DNA of 64,000 nt from Pycnococcus provasolii (taxonomy: Eukaryota > Chlorophyta > Pseudoscourfieldiophyceae > Pseudoscourfieldiales > Pycnococcaceae): the NCBI GenBank assembly GCA_938743325.2, contig OW568864.1, positions 1,116,001-1,180,000 on the forward strand. Reading direction: 5' to 3'. The notes below the pieces were generated by a model. The model made no database searches. It was not told where the DNA came from and was given only the letters and a program-made list of their open reading frames with translations. The position numbers and the translations under genes were made by a program. Every line of letters starts with the position of its first letter. Position 1 is the stretch's first letter. Below are positions 36,607-45,464 of this stretch, in pieces.

Positions 36607-38052
36607 CTACTGCGCAGCAGATAGTAACCGAAAGAGCGCCGCCGCCTCGCGAACACGGCTGAACTCGATGCAAAAGCGAGTCACCTCGCTCTCGACGAAA
36701 ACATCCTTTGGACTCAAAATCTTGTTGCGAATAAGACGCTCCAAGAACACGCATATCAGGCGCACGAGGCGGTTCTGCATGTAGCTCTTGCTCGACGTCT
36801 CTCTCGCGCTGACGGCATTAGGCGAAGGTGAAGATGGGCCGTCGCCCATTGTGCCGCCGCCGTCGCCAACTGCACCGCCGCCACCACCGCCACTTCCGCC
36901 ACCCATGCGAGTGCAGCACTCGATGCATCGCGAAACGAAACGATGCACGAAACGCTCGGGAAGCGTGACGAGCGTCGTCAGCTTGTGAACCACCTCCATG
37001 CTGTGCAGACTCATCTCCATAGCGATGAGGCTCTCGTAGAAAGGGAGCGCGACGCCGTCGATGCGGATGGCGGGTGGAGCCGCGCCAGATGCCGCGGCAG
37101 CATGCGCGACAGCGGCGTCTCCTCGTGTGGCGAGCAGCAGAAGCACCTCAATCGCCACGGACGGATTCGACGCGACGAGCTCGGGCAAGTGCGAAGGTCG
37201 CAGACCCACCTCGTGAACGCGAGGCACGTCACCGTCCATACCTCTCAGCTCCGCGCACAGTGCCTGCTGAGCCGCGGGCGTTAGTGGGCCGCGTAGAGCG
37301 CGTGCGAGCAGCTCTCGCGCCTTTGCCCATGCCGGCCGCTCGCCGCCGTCACATGCGAGCATGCTATCGTCGTACGCAAGTGCCGGCGTCTCATATGCGA
37401 GCGGGTAAAACCACGGAACTTCGCCGCCGAGCCGCTCGTCTGAATCAAAGGGCCGCGGGACGAGTGGCGGTGGCGGGAGGCTTGGCGAGGCTCCCGCGGC
37501 TGCAAGAAGAAGGCTGTCCGCCTGCTCCGGCGCACCCACGCCATTTGGCACAAACGCGGCTCTCCAACCTGCCGGTTCGCCGGGCCACGGCCACGCTTCT
37601 CTGTCTGTAAGCAATACTTGCTCCGCAAATTCGTTCGGCGTGCAAGTGTGCCACGGAGGTCTATCGTCGCCGCCCTTCGACTCGTCCGTGAGCAGCGTCC
37701 ACGCGAACGCGCGCACGGCGTCCGTCGCCTGCTCCGCCATGGCGGCGCACGCGACGGCTGTGCGCGCGAGAGTTCTCCGTTCGTCGTCGTCGACGACGAC
37801 GCCACCGCCGACGTCTTCGCAATCCGTATCGGCGTGCACGAGGAGGTACATGGACACCATGGTTGCGTTCTGCGACGTGAGTTGCCCGACATCCGTTCTG
37901 AGCAGGTAAGCGAGCGCCGTCAGAGCGCGCGCGCGTCTTTGCAAAGAAGGGAAGGCGTGCCCAAAGAGCGCGGCGGCGGCGGCGAACGTGGCGTCTGCAC
38001 CGTCGTCTTCGCCCAGAGAAAGCAGCGCGTCCCACTCGAAGCGCGACAGCAT
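36607..38052 (-). CDS. CCR4-NOT complex subunit 11 (CNOT11)
   Basis: 481 residues from the first ATG (MLSRFEWDALLSL). The diagnostic C-terminus is FVHRFVSRCIECC, a short Gly/Ser insertion, then SYMQNRLVRLICVFLERLIR and NKILSPKDVFVESEVTRFCI with EFSRVREAAALFRLL, closely matching the family end. The N-terminal two thirds are helical with Ala/Glu/Pro-rich parts, including WFYPLAYETP and VGLRPSHLPELVASNP. CNOT11 docks with CNOT10 on the N-terminal part of the CNOT1 scaffold in the deadenylase complex. A long Gly run before the final helix is specific to this protein. The frame is open upstream to 38133 without an ATG. Confidence 0.9.
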   Translation of the reverse strand: MLSRFEWDALLSLGEDDGADATFAAAAALFGHAFPSLQRRARALTALAYLLRTDVGQLTSQNATMVSMYLLVHADTDCEDVGGGVVVDDDERRTLARTAVACAAMAEQATDAVRAFAWTLLTDESKGGDDRPPWHTCTPNEFAEQVLLTDREAWPWPGEPAGWRAAFVPNGVGAPEQADSLLLAAAGASPSLPPPPLVPRPFDSDERLGGEVPWFYPLAYETPALAYDDSMLACDGGERPAWAKARELLARALRGPLTPAAQQALCAELRGMDGDVPRVHEVGLRPSHLPELVASNPSVAIEVLLLLATRGDAAVAHAAAASGAAPPAIRIDGVALPFYESLIAMEMSLHSMEVVHKLTTLVTLPERFVHRFVSRCIECCTRMGGGSGGGGGGAVGDGGGTMGDGPSSPSPNAVSARETSSKSYMQNRLVRLICVFLERLIRNKILSPKDVFVESEVTRFCIEFSRVREAAALFRLLSAAQ

Positions 38053-38525
38053 GCGTGGGCTATGTCGCGCGTCGCAGAAGACAGAGGGGTGAGACGACGA
38101 CCAGCCAGACGGCGCTTGCGCGGGGCCGACCACCCCACCTCGTCTCTGTTCCGCCCCCGGGGCCGGCCTGTGGATAACCCTAACCCTAACCCTGTCTGCT
38201 TTTCTTTGCAGTTTTTTTTACTTCCCCCTTAGGCCACCTCCCGTACGCTGGTTGGTGTGGTTGGTGTGGTTGGTTTCACTTGTGCACGTGCACGGCGCGT
38301 CCTTGCTGTGCACCGCAACAGGTGGCAACAACAACAACAGCGACAACAACAATTAAAAAAAGCTCGTCAAGTTAAGGGTATCTTAGTCTTGTTTGTTTGT
38401 TCTTGTTTATTATCGTAAGTAATGTCACGAAACATCCTTCCATTACTGAATGAGCGATCTGAGGACTATCCCCCATCCTCTCAACCTCACAACCTACCCT
38501 CTGTTGTTCGCTTCTCGCACACGCC
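38053..38525. other. Intergenic between CNOT11 and OAS-TL genes
   Basis: 473 bp holding the CNOT11 promoter and the 3' UTR of the cysteine synthase gene. It has a CCCTAA array (38175-38193), a GGTTGGTGT direct repeat (38250-38275) and an AACAACAAC tract (38325-38350). Confidence 0.55.
38175..38193. repeat. Interstitial CCCTAA array
   Basis: Three perfect units lie about 120 bp upstream of the minus-strand CNOT11 start codon at 38052. Confidence 0.85.
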
Positions 38526-39695
38526 TTAAGCCGCCAGCACCGGATCCTCGCCAGGAAGCAGTTGGTATGACGGCGTCGACTTGGCAATTTCCAGCTCCTC
38601 CTCGTTCATGTCTGCCTCGATGGTCGCGTACAGCGGAGTCGACAGGTAGCGTTCGCTCGTGTCCGGGCACATCGCGAGGATCACGCTCCCCTTCTCCGCC
38701 TTCGCCGCCGTCTTCAGCGCAACCGCAACCGTCGCACCGCCGGAGATACCCGTGAAGATACCCTCCTCCGCCGCAAGGCGCGACGCGGTCGAGATCGCCT
38801 CCTCCGCGGTGACAGGAACGAGCTCGTCGTGCAGGTTCGCATCGAGACCTTCAGAGAGGACGTAGGGGATGAAATCAGGCGTCCAGCCCTGGATCGGGTG
38901 CGGCGTGAATGCCGGGTGCGACACGGCGTGAGAGCGGCCGTTTCGCTCCTGCTCGATGCCGCTCGCAATCAGTCCCGCAGCTTCTGGCTCCGCGAGGATG
39001 ATCTTCGTCTCAGGACGAGCCACCTTGAGCACCTTTCCGGCGCCGGCGTACGTCCCTCCCGTTCCGTATCCAGTCACCCAGTAGTCGAGACGCTTTCCCG
39101 CAAAGTCACGCAGAATTTCTGGCCCCGTCGTGGACGCGTGGAAGCGCGCGTTCGCGTCCGTCTCGAACTGACTGCAGAGGAACCACCCGTGCTCTTCGCA
39201 GAGCTCTTCCGCCTTGCGCACCATACCCGTGCCCTTGCCCGCCTTGGGCGTGACGATCACTTTAGCACCAAGCATGCGCATGACCTTGCGCCTCTCCACA
39301 GAGAAGGGTTCCGCCATGGTGATGACGCACTTGTATCCGCGTGCGGCAGCGACCATGGCGACGGCGATTCCCGTGTTGCCGCTCGTGGCCTCCACGATGG
39401 TGTCACCAGGCTTGATGAGTCCCGCCGCCTCCGCCTCGAGCACGATCGAGAGCGCGAGTCGGTCCTTGACGGAGCTGAGCGGGTTGAAGTACTCGAGCTT
39501 TGCGTACATGTCGATTCCGTCGGGCGCCATGCGCTGCAGCTTGACGACGGGCGTTTCTCCGATTGTGTCGAGCACGCTGTCGTAGACGCGCGCGTTCACA
39601 CGCGGGTTGGATCGCGACGTGCGTGCGTGTCGTGGGTTTGCTGCGCGTGAGACGGGCTTCCACGCAGTTGCGAACGAGGACATGAGCGCTGGCAT
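38526..39695 (-). CDS. O-acetylserine (thiol)-lyase / cysteine synthase, plastid-type
   Basis: 389 residues. The first 35 (MPALMSSFATAWKPVSRAAN then RHARTSRSNPRV) are a transit peptide. The fold-type II PLP core follows: DTIGETPVVKL, the PLP lysine K77 in NPLSSVKDR, the phosphate/substrate loop EATSGNTGIA, TMAEPFSVERRKVMRMLGA, QFETDANARFH, the GTGGTYAG glycine loop and PHPIQGWTPDFIP. It condenses O-acetylserine with sulfide to make cysteine. The GIFTGISGGATVAV segment near the end is typical for the SAT-interacting isoforms. A second Met at 39683 may be used. It is divergent from DGAT2 over 386 bp. Confidence 0.96.
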   Translation of the reverse strand: MPALMSSFATAWKPVSRAANPRHARTSRSNPRVNARVYDSVLDTIGETPVVKLQRMAPDGIDMYAKLEYFNPLSSVKDRLALSIVLEAEAAGLIKPGDTIVEATSGNTGIAVAMVAAARGYKCVITMAEPFSVERRKVMRMLGAKVIVTPKAGKGTGMVRKAEELCEEHGWFLCSQFETDANARFHASTTGPEILRDFAGKRLDYWVTGYGTGGTYAGAGKVLKVARPETKIILAEPEAAGLIASGIEQERNGRSHAVSHPAFTPHPIQGWTPDFIPYVLSEGLDANLHDELVPVTAEEAISTASRLAAEEGIFTGISGGATVAVALKTAAKAEKGSVILAMCPDTSERYLSTPLYATIEADMNEEELEIAKSTPSYQLLPGEDPVLAA

Positions 39696-40081
39696 GACAA
39701 GTCAAGTCTTTGGAGAAAAAAAAGTGGTGCGGGAAAACGGGACGGCTGGGAAGTGAAGGGGAAGGGGGGGGATCGAAAAAGAAAAAGGCAACATCGATCG
39801 GATCCCTGTGGCCTTGAGAGGATCCCTATGTACGGTGTGTAAGAACTACGTTGTCGACAACTTTGTCGACATCCTGCCAAACCAGTGTTTTACCTTTTAT
39901 CATAGTGGTATCAATGATGCGATTGTGTTAGGGTTACGGTTAGGGTTAGGGCCTCTGGTTAGGGCTAGGGGTTCCATGTTGCTCTCTTGGCCTCTCTGAC
40001 GGCTTGCTCTTGGTTTTGTGGTTGGGCTTGCACATCCCTCCTCCCCCGTTGCCCCCGTTGTCAGTTCCCCCTTGTTTTGTC
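39696..40081. other. Divergent promoter between OAS-TL and DGAT2
   Basis: Holds the telomere-like array at 39927-39971, a GTTGTCGACAAC palindrome (39851-39862) and poly-A/poly-G tracts near 39716-39786. No gene is seen. Confidence 0.6.
39927..39971. repeat. Interstitial TTAGGG array
   Basis: Four good units plus variants (TTACGG, CTAGGGG) end 110 bp upstream of the DGAT2 start codon. Confidence 0.85.
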
Positions 40082-41218
40082 ATGTCGTCGCGTGTTAATC
40101 AGAAGAGGGAGCACCCGCCGCTCCCGGACGTGCACGCGCACAATGTTATTGCCGAGTACGGTGACGACGCGATGGTCATCAGACCCGCGCCGAACGCGAA
40201 ATCCAACCTGCCGTTCTGGGCGCGCTTCGCTCTCATGAACACGTGGCTCGGTACCATGCACCTCTCCGTGATTTGGGTGCTCACGTCGATCACCTTCCTC
40301 GTCGCGCCGGCGTCAACAGTGTACACCCGCCTGCTCGCCCTGGCGGCGCTGGCGGTCTTCTTCACGCTCAGCCTCACGGAGCTGGGGTGCTTCGACGAAC
40401 CTATACCCAGATTCGGATACGTGTTCACAAACTTCATCGACAAAATGTGCTGCAACTGGTTTCCCATCGAGGTGATCCTAGAAGGGCGCAAACACTGGCA
40501 CGACCACGGCGTTGGACCGCGCATCGTCGCGTACGAACCGCACAGCTTGCTGCCTCTCGGCTTTATCGCGTTTGTCACGGAGAGCGGACTCCTGCCCAAG
40601 AACATGGCGGCAAGGTGGTACGTCTGCGGAACGTCAGCCATCTTCCGCGTTCCCATACTCAAGCACCTGTGGGGATGGAGCCAGACGCGTGCCGTGTCCA
40701 AGGGAGTTATGGCGGACATCATCAAGAAGGGAGCCACCGCCGTCGTCTGTCCCGGGGGCGTGGCAGAGTGCATGCACATGACCGACAACGGCGCGACGGA
40801 GGTTGCCTTTCTCAACAAGCGAAAGGGATTCGTCAAGCTCGCGCTAGAGCACGACGTTCCGCTCTGCCCGTCCGTGGGTATCGGCCAGACGGCAACGCTC
40901 GACTTTTACATACCTGGACCGCCGCTGTTCAGCCACAAGGTGGTTGAGAAATTTGCTCGGTTCATCGGCTTCGTGCCGCTCGCGTTCTGGGGCATCATGG
41001 GTTGTCCTGTCCCGCACAGGCGCCCGATGCGCATCGTCGTCGGAAGGCCCGTGGAAGTGCCGCCGCAGCAGCCCGGCGAGGACGCGGCGAGCGAACGACG
41101 CATTGAAGAGCTGCACCGCCGCTACGTGACGGCGTTGACAGAGTTGTACGACAGGCACAGGGAGTTGGCGGTGCGCGAGCTCGGCTGCGTCGCGCCGAAA
41201 AAGCTCAGAATCGTGTAA
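40082..41218 (+). CDS. Diacylglycerol O-acyltransferase 2 (DGAT2)
   Basis: 378 residues from MSSRVNQKREHPPLPD. Two adjacent hydrophobic stretches (LSVIWVLTSITFLVAPAST, LLALAALAVFFTLSLTEL) form the ER membrane hairpin. The plant-type active motif is YEPHSLLPLGF (EPHS, near residue 153), followed by RVPILKHLWGW, a VVCPGGVAE block and TEVAFLNKRKGFVKLALEHD, then VPLCPSVGIGQ, all conserved in DGAT2. The C-terminal part has PHRRPMRIVVGRPVEVPP. It makes triacylglycerol from diacylglycerol and acyl-CoA at the ER. Frame upstream of 40082 is open but non-conserved. Confidence 0.95.
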   Translation: MSSRVNQKREHPPLPDVHAHNVIAEYGDDAMVIRPAPNAKSNLPFWARFALMNTWLGTMHLSVIWVLTSITFLVAPASTVYTRLLALAALAVFFTLSLTELGCFDEPIPRFGYVFTNFIDKMCCNWFPIEVILEGRKHWHDHGVGPRIVAYEPHSLLPLGFIAFVTESGLLPKNMAARWYVCGTSAIFRVPILKHLWGWSQTRAVSKGVMADIIKKGATAVVCPGGVAECMHMTDNGATEVAFLNKRKGFVKLALEHDVPLCPSVGIGQTATLDFYIPGPPLFSHKVVEKFARFIGFVPLAFWGIMGCPVPHRRPMRIVVGRPVEVPPQQPGEDAASERRIEELHRRYVTALTELYDRHRELAVRELGCVAPKKLRIV

Positions 41219-41400
41219 AGTCTTTCCATGACACAGCGTGACATTTTCTTCGCCGGCAACAACAAAGAATTCGGATTCGGGGTTTTGTCCCCGGCTGCCC
41301 CTTTTTGTAACCCCTAACAAGGACATCCAGTTCGCCAGCTGGCAGTGCCCGAAGTCAAAGTCAGTTTCTCAAGCCTACCACTCCGCACTACAGCAGCAGC

Positions 41401-43629
41401 ATGTCTGGCGGCGGCGGCGGCGGCGGTGACGACGGCGACGACGTCGACCTCGAAGGTCTCAACACGGGCGTCGGCATCGCAGAGCTCCCTCTACCCCCAA
41501 CCGTGGCTGAAGCTATGGCGCACGCTGGTTTTGCAACCGCCACGCCCGTGCAACGCCACGCGATTCCGCCCGCCGTGCGGGGCAGCGACTGCGTGGTCCG
41601 AGCCAAGGCGGGGACAGGTAAGACGGCAGTGATTGCGGCGGTGGTCGCCACGAAGTGCCTGCGAAAAAGGAGAGCAGGAAGACGCGACGCCGACGACGGT
41701 GTCATAACTGCAGCGCAACGCGCAACGGCGACGGAGTGCCACGCTCTTCTGCTGTCACCGACGCGCGAGCTAGCGATGCAAACGGCGCAGGTGGTATCCG
41801 AGGTGCTCATGCATGGCAACTTGCTTGCCACGAACCTGCGTGCATTTGTAGGAGGGCGACCTGTTGCGGACGATCTCGCGTGGCTTGCTATGAGAAGCTC
41901 TTCGCCAGCTGCGGTGGGAACGCCAGGACGGCTTCGCCAGCTCGTCGTCGATGATAATGCCATCAGCCTTTCCAACGCCGCGCTTGTCGTGTTCGACGAG
42001 GCGGATCGTCTGCTATTAGGTGGAGGCAGCGAGAACGCGTTTACGGATGACATTCGTGCGCTGCTTCGCGTCGTCCCACCCGCTGGGGCGAGGCAGACGC
42101 TCGCCTTCTCGGCAACGTTCCCCCAGCCTCTTCTCGACTCACTAGACGCGACGACGACCGCGACAGCCGCCGGCGGGATGCCGCTGCTCATGCACAAGCC
42201 GCAACACATTTTGCTCGACGGGGGAGGCGGTGCAAGTCTGCGCCGCGTGCGTCAGCTGTACGTGCTTCGCACGGACTCCGACGACTCCGCCGAAGATGGA
42301 ACGGAGTGGATGCACGCCAACCTCGTGGACGTGCTGACACGAACGCCATTCCACCAGGCGGTGATCTTCGCGTCAAATGCCGACGACGCCGCTGCTGCGA
42401 CGGAGCACCTCTCGACACACGGGTTTCCTGCGAGCCTTTTGACGGCGCAGATGAGCCAGGCGCGCCGCACCGCCGCGATGGATGCCGCACGTGCGTTCGA
42501 GGTGAGATGCCTCGTGTGCACAGATGTTGGCGCACGCGGCATCGATCTCCCGCGCGTGACGCTCGTGGTCCACCTCGGCCTGCCTGGTGGCGTTGGCACG
42601 GCGGGCACACCACGCGCAGCCTCGACGTCCGCGTCGTCCACGTACGCGCACCGCGTCGGCCGCGCAGGACGCTTCGGCGCGCGAGGGGCGAGCGTCACAC
42701 TTCTGCGTGGAGGTTCTGCGGAACTCGATGTGCTGCGCGAGCTTCTTGCGATGAGCCTGCGAGGTGCTGTGCAGGAGACGGATGCGAGCGCGATGCTAGA
42801 GGCTTTCCCATCGAAGGGTGCGCTTTCCGCAGATGCCGTGACGAGTGCACGCCATCGCGCGTCGTCGGAGATGGAGGCGAGGAGAAGGCTCGAGGAGGCA
42901 CCCGGGGAGGCGACGGAACGCCACGCGGAGGCTCTAAAGGCGGCAGATCTCGAGGGTCTGATGAGTCTCGAGGAGTGGGCCAGTGCGGTTGCGCATGCGG
43001 TGGAGAATGATGGTGTCGACGTGGTTGCTGCGAAGATGGGACTGACGTTCGAACACGATGACGATGAGGAGGAGGAAGAGGAAGAGGAGGAGGAGATCCG
43101 CATGATGATGCGGACGGCTGAGCACGCGCGCCACGTCAATCCCGCGTGGGTTGATGAATTCGTTGCCAGCTTCGAGGAATTGCGCGTCTCGCTCGAAGCG
43201 TGCGCCTCCGCCGGGGCTGCTAGCTCCCAAACAACGGTGTTAGCACCTCCCACGTCCGTCAACGATCACCAAGGGTGGCGGAATTTTGCCGCAAAGAACG
43301 AGCCAACGACAGAAATACTAGCCGCCGTCAGGGAACACGAAGCGCCAGTGCTGCTCTCCTGTCTCACGGAAGAACTCGCCGTCGCTGGCGATGCCATAGA
43401 CGAACGACGAGCGGCTTGGGTGTACGGCGTCATGGCACGGCTGGTGTGGCCGCTTGACGCAGGCGCCGCGTCCAGCCTGCGCGCGATCCTCCGCCACGCT
43501 GCACGCGCAAGAAGAGAGCACGCGCACGATGCTGCGGTACACGCGCGAGCACACGTTCTGATGGCGGCAGCTGGCGTGTATTTCAAGCAAGCGGGAGTTG
43601 ATGAGGATGAATTCCGTTTGTTGTATTAA
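41401..43629 (+). CDS. DEAD-box RNA helicase, DDX20/Gemin3-like
   Basis: 742 residues. After a Gly/Asp start come the Q-motif region (AGFATATPVQRHAIPPAV), motif I AKAGTGKT (about 69-76), PTRELAMQ, TPGRLRQL, DEAD (199) and SAT (FSATFP). In the second RecA domain, VIFASNADDAAAA and LVCTDVGARGIDLPRV are followed by motif VI HRVGRAGRFG (about 417-426). The AK(A/S)GTGKT motif I and the tail position favour the DDX20/Gemin3 branch (SMN complex) over plastid helicases, but this is tentative. A 300-residue C-terminal extension with an acidic run (near 550-560) lacks known domains. An insertion between SAT and the second domain contains Thr/Ala/Gly repeats. Confidence 0.85.
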   Translation: MSGGGGGGGDDGDDVDLEGLNTGVGIAELPLPPTVAEAMAHAGFATATPVQRHAIPPAVRGSDCVVRAKAGTGKTAVIAAVVATKCLRKRRAGRRDADDGVITAAQRATATECHALLLSPTRELAMQTAQVVSEVLMHGNLLATNLRAFVGGRPVADDLAWLAMRSSSPAAVGTPGRLRQLVVDDNAISLSNAALVVFDEADRLLLGGGSENAFTDDIRALLRVVPPAGARQTLAFSATFPQPLLDSLDATTTATAAGGMPLLMHKPQHILLDGGGGASLRRVRQLYVLRTDSDDSAEDGTEWMHANLVDVLTRTPFHQAVIFASNADDAAAATEHLSTHGFPASLLTAQMSQARRTAAMDAARAFEVRCLVCTDVGARGIDLPRVTLVVHLGLPGGVGTAGTPRAASTSASSTYAHRVGRAGRFGARGASVTLLRGGSAELDVLRELLAMSLRGAVQETDASAMLEAFPSKGALSADAVTSARHRASSEMEARRRLEEAPGEATERHAEALKAADLEGLMSLEEWASAVAHAVENDGVDVVAAKMGLTFEHDDDEEEEEEEEEEIRMMMRTAEHARHVNPAWVDEFVASFEELRVSLEACASAGAASSQTTVLAPPTSVNDHQGWRNFAAKNEPTTEILAAVREHEAPVLLSCLTEELAVAGDAIDERRAAWVYGVMARLVWPLDAGAASSLRAILRHAARARREHAHDAAVHARAHVLMAAAGVYFKQAGVDEDEFRLLY

Positions 43630-43764
43630 CTGTGTAACTGTGTACCATTGCACCACCCTCGCCGTCGGCCTCACAGGGTACAGGGGAGGGGCACAAGAGG
43701 GGTGATGACGGGACTGTGTGTGTACTGACTGGTCTACCGGATATGTGCAACTTGTCAATTCTTT

Positions 43765-44433
43765 TTACGAAATGCTGGCACCAGTGAGGCTTTTGCACGC
43801 GACGTTTCCCTTGACGCCATCCACAGCGAGCGCCGTTCCGTCAAAGGTAGCGACGCACTCATCGTTCGTCTTGAAGAACGGCTGCACTCCTTCCCAGATC
43901 TTCTTCTTCGCTACCTGGTTCGCGGACTTGGGCTCCGGCACGTCATCCTCCGGCACGACAATGCGCTGTCCAGGTGTTGCGCCCTCCGGCGGCGCGAGTG
44001 GCTCGACGACGTCGTGCGCGTCGTTGGATGCGCAGAGCAGCATGCCGTTGCTTTTGATTCCCCTCATGTTCCTCGGCTTGAGGTTGCAAAGCACGACGAC
44101 GGGTCTGTTTTGCATCTCCTCCACGGGCACGAAGTTGACGAGACCTGAGATGATCGTCCTCGGCTCCTCCTCTCCGACGTCCACCTCCTCGACGTAGAGC
44201 GAGTCAGCCTCCGGGTGTTTTTCTGCCTTGATGACGAGCCCAACGCGTATGTCCATTTGGTTCGCGTCGGCAGGCGTCGGCGCGGTCTCCGCCGTCGCCT
44301 CCTTGGTCTCCGCCGGCGCGGGTGCTGTGCAATACCGCCGCACGTTTCTGTTCAAGGAGAGGTTCGTCATGGAGTGCCGCACGAGTCTGACGGCGCGCAT
44401 GGAGGGGCGCGTCACGGACATCACGGCGGACAT
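43765..44433 (-). CDS. tRNA-binding (EMAP II/Trbp111-like) domain protein, probably organellar
   Basis: 222 residues. Residues 1-35 are Arg/Ser/Val-rich without acidic residues, a likely organelle presequence. The OB-fold tRNA-binding domain runs from about 60: DIRVGLVIKAEKHPEADSLY, VEEVDVGEEEPRTIISGLVN, then VVVLCNLKPRNMRGIKSNGM with LLCASN. The EMAP II-type extension follows (LAPPEGATPGQRIVVP, then VAKKKIWEGVQPFFKTNDEC). It binds tRNA in trans or assists an aminoacyl-tRNA synthetase; no synthetase domain is fused. About 40 bp of its 3' coding end recurs in inverted orientation at 45180-45219. Confidence 0.9.
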   Translation of the reverse strand: MSAVMSVTRPSMRAVRLVRHSMTNLSLNRNVRRYCTAPAPAETKEATAETAPTPADANQMDIRVGLVIKAEKHPEADSLYVEEVDVGEEEPRTIISGLVNFVPVEEMQNRPVVVLCNLKPRNMRGIKSNGMLLCASNDAHDVVEPLAPPEGATPGQRIVVPEDDVPEPKSANQVAKKKIWEGVQPFFKTNDECVATFDGTALAVDGVKGNVACKSLTGASIS

Positions 44434-44803
44434 GTTATGTAAGTTGCTGCTGATGTGAAACGTCGAACGATGTTGGGAAAGAAGGAAGGAAAGGGGGAAC
44501 CTGTGGTGGAAAGAAGGGGGATCAAATCCAGGATCGAAATCAGGATCGGAGGGCGTCGATTTCCTGTGGAATAGTTCAAGGGGGGGTCCCCTGATTCCAC
44601 CGTCCCCACGGATCTGGGAAACCCCGAATAATTTGTCCTTGGCTTCGTGGTCGATGTAAACCCGAGTGTCATCCGCCGTTCTTCCGTGCTCTTCCGTGTG
44701 GTTGTAGTTGTAGTCGTTTGTTGTTCGTCCTGGTTCTCGCCGCGAGGGTTTTTTATTTTCTCAGTCCCTCATTTCTCGCACGCACACACACAGGGAAGGC
44801 GAC
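44434..44803. other. Divergent promoter region
   Basis: 370 bp between the tRNA-binding gene and the ATP synthase 6 kDa gene. It holds a CCCCGAATAAT motif at 44622, GGGGGG/CCCC patches and TTGTAGTTGTAG repeats. No gene is seen. Confidence 0.55.
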
Positions 44804-45130
44804 ATGTCCTCCTCCACCGCAGCGAAGACCATGTGGGAGACGGCGACGTTCGGGCAAGTGCTCGTCAACGTCATCAAAAAGGAGTGGCCCTGGGTGACGG
44901 GATTCGCGACGGTTGGAGCAGTCCAGGCGTACATGCACCTTAACCTCACAGGTACGTTTCGTGCAGCTATGGGGGTGGTGGGGTGGGGGCTCAGAGTCGC
45001 GACGGCTTTCGACAATTAATCACGTGCTAACAACAACAACCAACAACAACAACAACACTTTGTTATAAACTCACTCACTACAGAGGAGCAGAAGAAGGCG
45101 AGCAAGTACTTGAACCCATACCAGCACTAG
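44804..45130 (+). CDS. Mitochondrial ATP synthase 6 kDa subunit (plant MtATP6-like)
   Basis: Exons 44804-44951 and 45084-45130 (132-bp intron, GTACGT...CAG) give 64 residues. The pattern is a short N-terminus, FGQVLVNVIKKEWPWVTGFA (a basic-Trp lead into one membrane helix), VGAVQAYMHLNLT and then TEEQKKASKYLNPYQH. The plan (KREW...WPFLVGFAVTGA...LTEED..KS) matches the plant-specific 6 kDa F1Fo subunit of the inner mitochondrial membrane. The intron splits the LTEEQKK segment; joining it restores the family motif. Small single-helix proteins are easily missed, but the splice signals are strong. Confidence 0.85.
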
Positions 45131-45179
45131 AATGTTGGGCGCAGAACAACGCCAACGCCGTTTCCCTCGTAAGGAAAGC

Positions 45180-45219
45180 GTCGAGGGAAACGTCACGTGT
45201 AAAAGCCTTACTGGTGCCA
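45180..45219 (+). pseudogene. Inverted 40-bp fragment of the tRNA-binding gene 3' end
   Basis: 36 of 40 bases match the minus-strand coding segment at 43776-43815; in frame it reads VEGNVTCKSLTGA against VKGNVACKSLTGA. The differences are all transitions, two of them silent. It lies about 50 bp beyond the ATP synthase 6 kDa stop. No larger homologous segment is seen around it. The 45131-45464 stretch holds nothing else recognisable. Confidence 0.6.
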
Positions 45220-45464
45220 TTAACTTCAAACTTAAAAGTAAACTTCACAAGCCCAATACACACACAGTCCCGCCATGTCATCCTTCCCACATCAGCTCCT
45301 CTCCTACTACAGTAGGTACGCACGTTTTGCCCCTTCCGTTCCCCCCGACCTCTGGGCCCGGGACCCGGGATTCCTCGTTGGTCCAATTCTCTGAGCGGAG
45401 AGTGCAGGGCCCGGGGGATCCCGCTCCGACGGCCTTTGAACTAGGAGCAGGAGCAGGAGGAGCA

